Source of the DNA: an uncultured Ignavibacteriota bacterium | GTDB taxonomy: Bacteria; Bacteroidota; Ignavibacteria; Tepidaquicellales; Tepidaquicellaceae | Length of the DNA stretch: 5,702 nucleotides | Assembly (NCBI GenBank): GCA_937915485.1 | Contig: CALGII010000156.1 | Location: 1 to 5,702 of the forward strand | Reading direction: 5' to 3' | Shown: positions 5,552-5,702 of the stretch, piece after piece | Numbering within the stretch: the stretch's first letter is position 1 | How the letters are laid out: each line of letters starts with the position of its first letter | Notes under the pieces: generated by a model | The model's input: the letters and a program-made list of their open reading frames with translations, nothing else | Databases searched by the model: none | What the model was told of the DNA's origin: nothing | Translations under genes and position numbers: made by a program

Positions 5552-5597
5552 GTATTTCACCCCCCAAAATTGAGTTTGGGAAGAAGAGGGGAAATAC
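5552..5597. repeat. Nested palindrome, degenerate CTTCCCAAG family copy 3
   Basis: Inner arms CCCAAA (5563-5568) and TTTGGG (5575-5580) enclose ATTGAG. Outer arms GTATTTC (5552-5558) and GAAATAC (5591-5597) are perfectly complementary. The core and the following GAAGAAGAGGGGAAA align with the second copy at 4930-4961 in the same orientation. The element lies about 85 bases upstream of the minus-strand start codon and would form in its leader if transcription begins further out. Confidence 0.6.
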
Positions 5598-5702
5598 AAA
5601 ATTAAAGTTCAAACACGAAAACTTAGTATATGATTACTACAACTTTTAATTCTAAATTGTACTTTTGAATTTTGCAATTTACATTTTACACTAAAAAGCA
5701 TT

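Larger units (their letters stand above)
5467..5702. other. AT-rich upstream region of the DUF4279-like gene, no gene seen
   Basis: These 236 bases lie behind the minus-strand start. The first part holds a GC-rich hairpin and a nested palindrome. From about 5598 to the window end the DNA is AT-rich, with homopolymer-like stretches and no recognisable coding, RNA or regulatory signal. A promoter for the minus-strand gene must lie here or within the repeats, but no convincing pair of elements could be placed. Confidence 0.6.

Overview
The window reads as a piece of chromosome from a Gram-negative bacterium of the Bacteroidota/Chlorobi/Ignavibacteria (FCB) side of the tree. LpxA implies an outer membrane with lipid A. 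PanB has the GDS-x-SNV variant that I associate with Bacteroidota-type PanB. Ribosome binding sites are weak or absent before most starts, and the intergenic spacers are AT-rich and full of small palindromes. The lineage call is inference from style and family resemblance and was not checked by any search.

Positions 72-4654 hold six plus-strand genes packed head to tail with junctions of -1, +1, +1, +3 and +16 bases, almost certainly one transcription unit. In order they are a membrane-anchored family 2 glycosyltransferase of the polyprenyl-phosphate sugar transferase type, lpxA, a CYTH-fold (class IV adenylate cyclase-like) protein, panB, an MscS-family channel, and a macrodomain ADP-ribosyl hydrolase. 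The first two genes and the channel concern the cell envelope. PanB feeds pantothenate, and so the 4'-phosphopantetheine of CoA and of the acyl carrier protein whose hydroxyacyl thioester LpxA uses. The CYTH and macrodomain proteins handle phosphorylated nucleotides or metabolites. The grouping looks like housekeeping genes rather than a dedicated new system.

Positions 4655-5040 contain no gene. They hold a perfect 17-base tandem duplication across the macrodomain stop codon, followed by a series of hairpins from at least two families: a REP-like two-hairpin unit, and two copies of a CTTCCCAAGC-type palindrome. No canonical intrinsic terminator is evident.

Positions 5041-5466 carry one minus-strand gene of clearly lower G+C than the operon, encoding a 141-residue DUF4279-like protein of unknown function. 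Behind its start (5467-5702) lies another palindrome-rich stretch. It includes a third, degenerate copy of the CTTCCCAAG family and what looks like a fragment of the widespread GGCAATCCC-type repeat, then AT-rich DNA with nothing recognisable. This repeat-bracketed orphan gene is the accessory part of the window and the most interesting spot, but the evidence for any novel system is thin.
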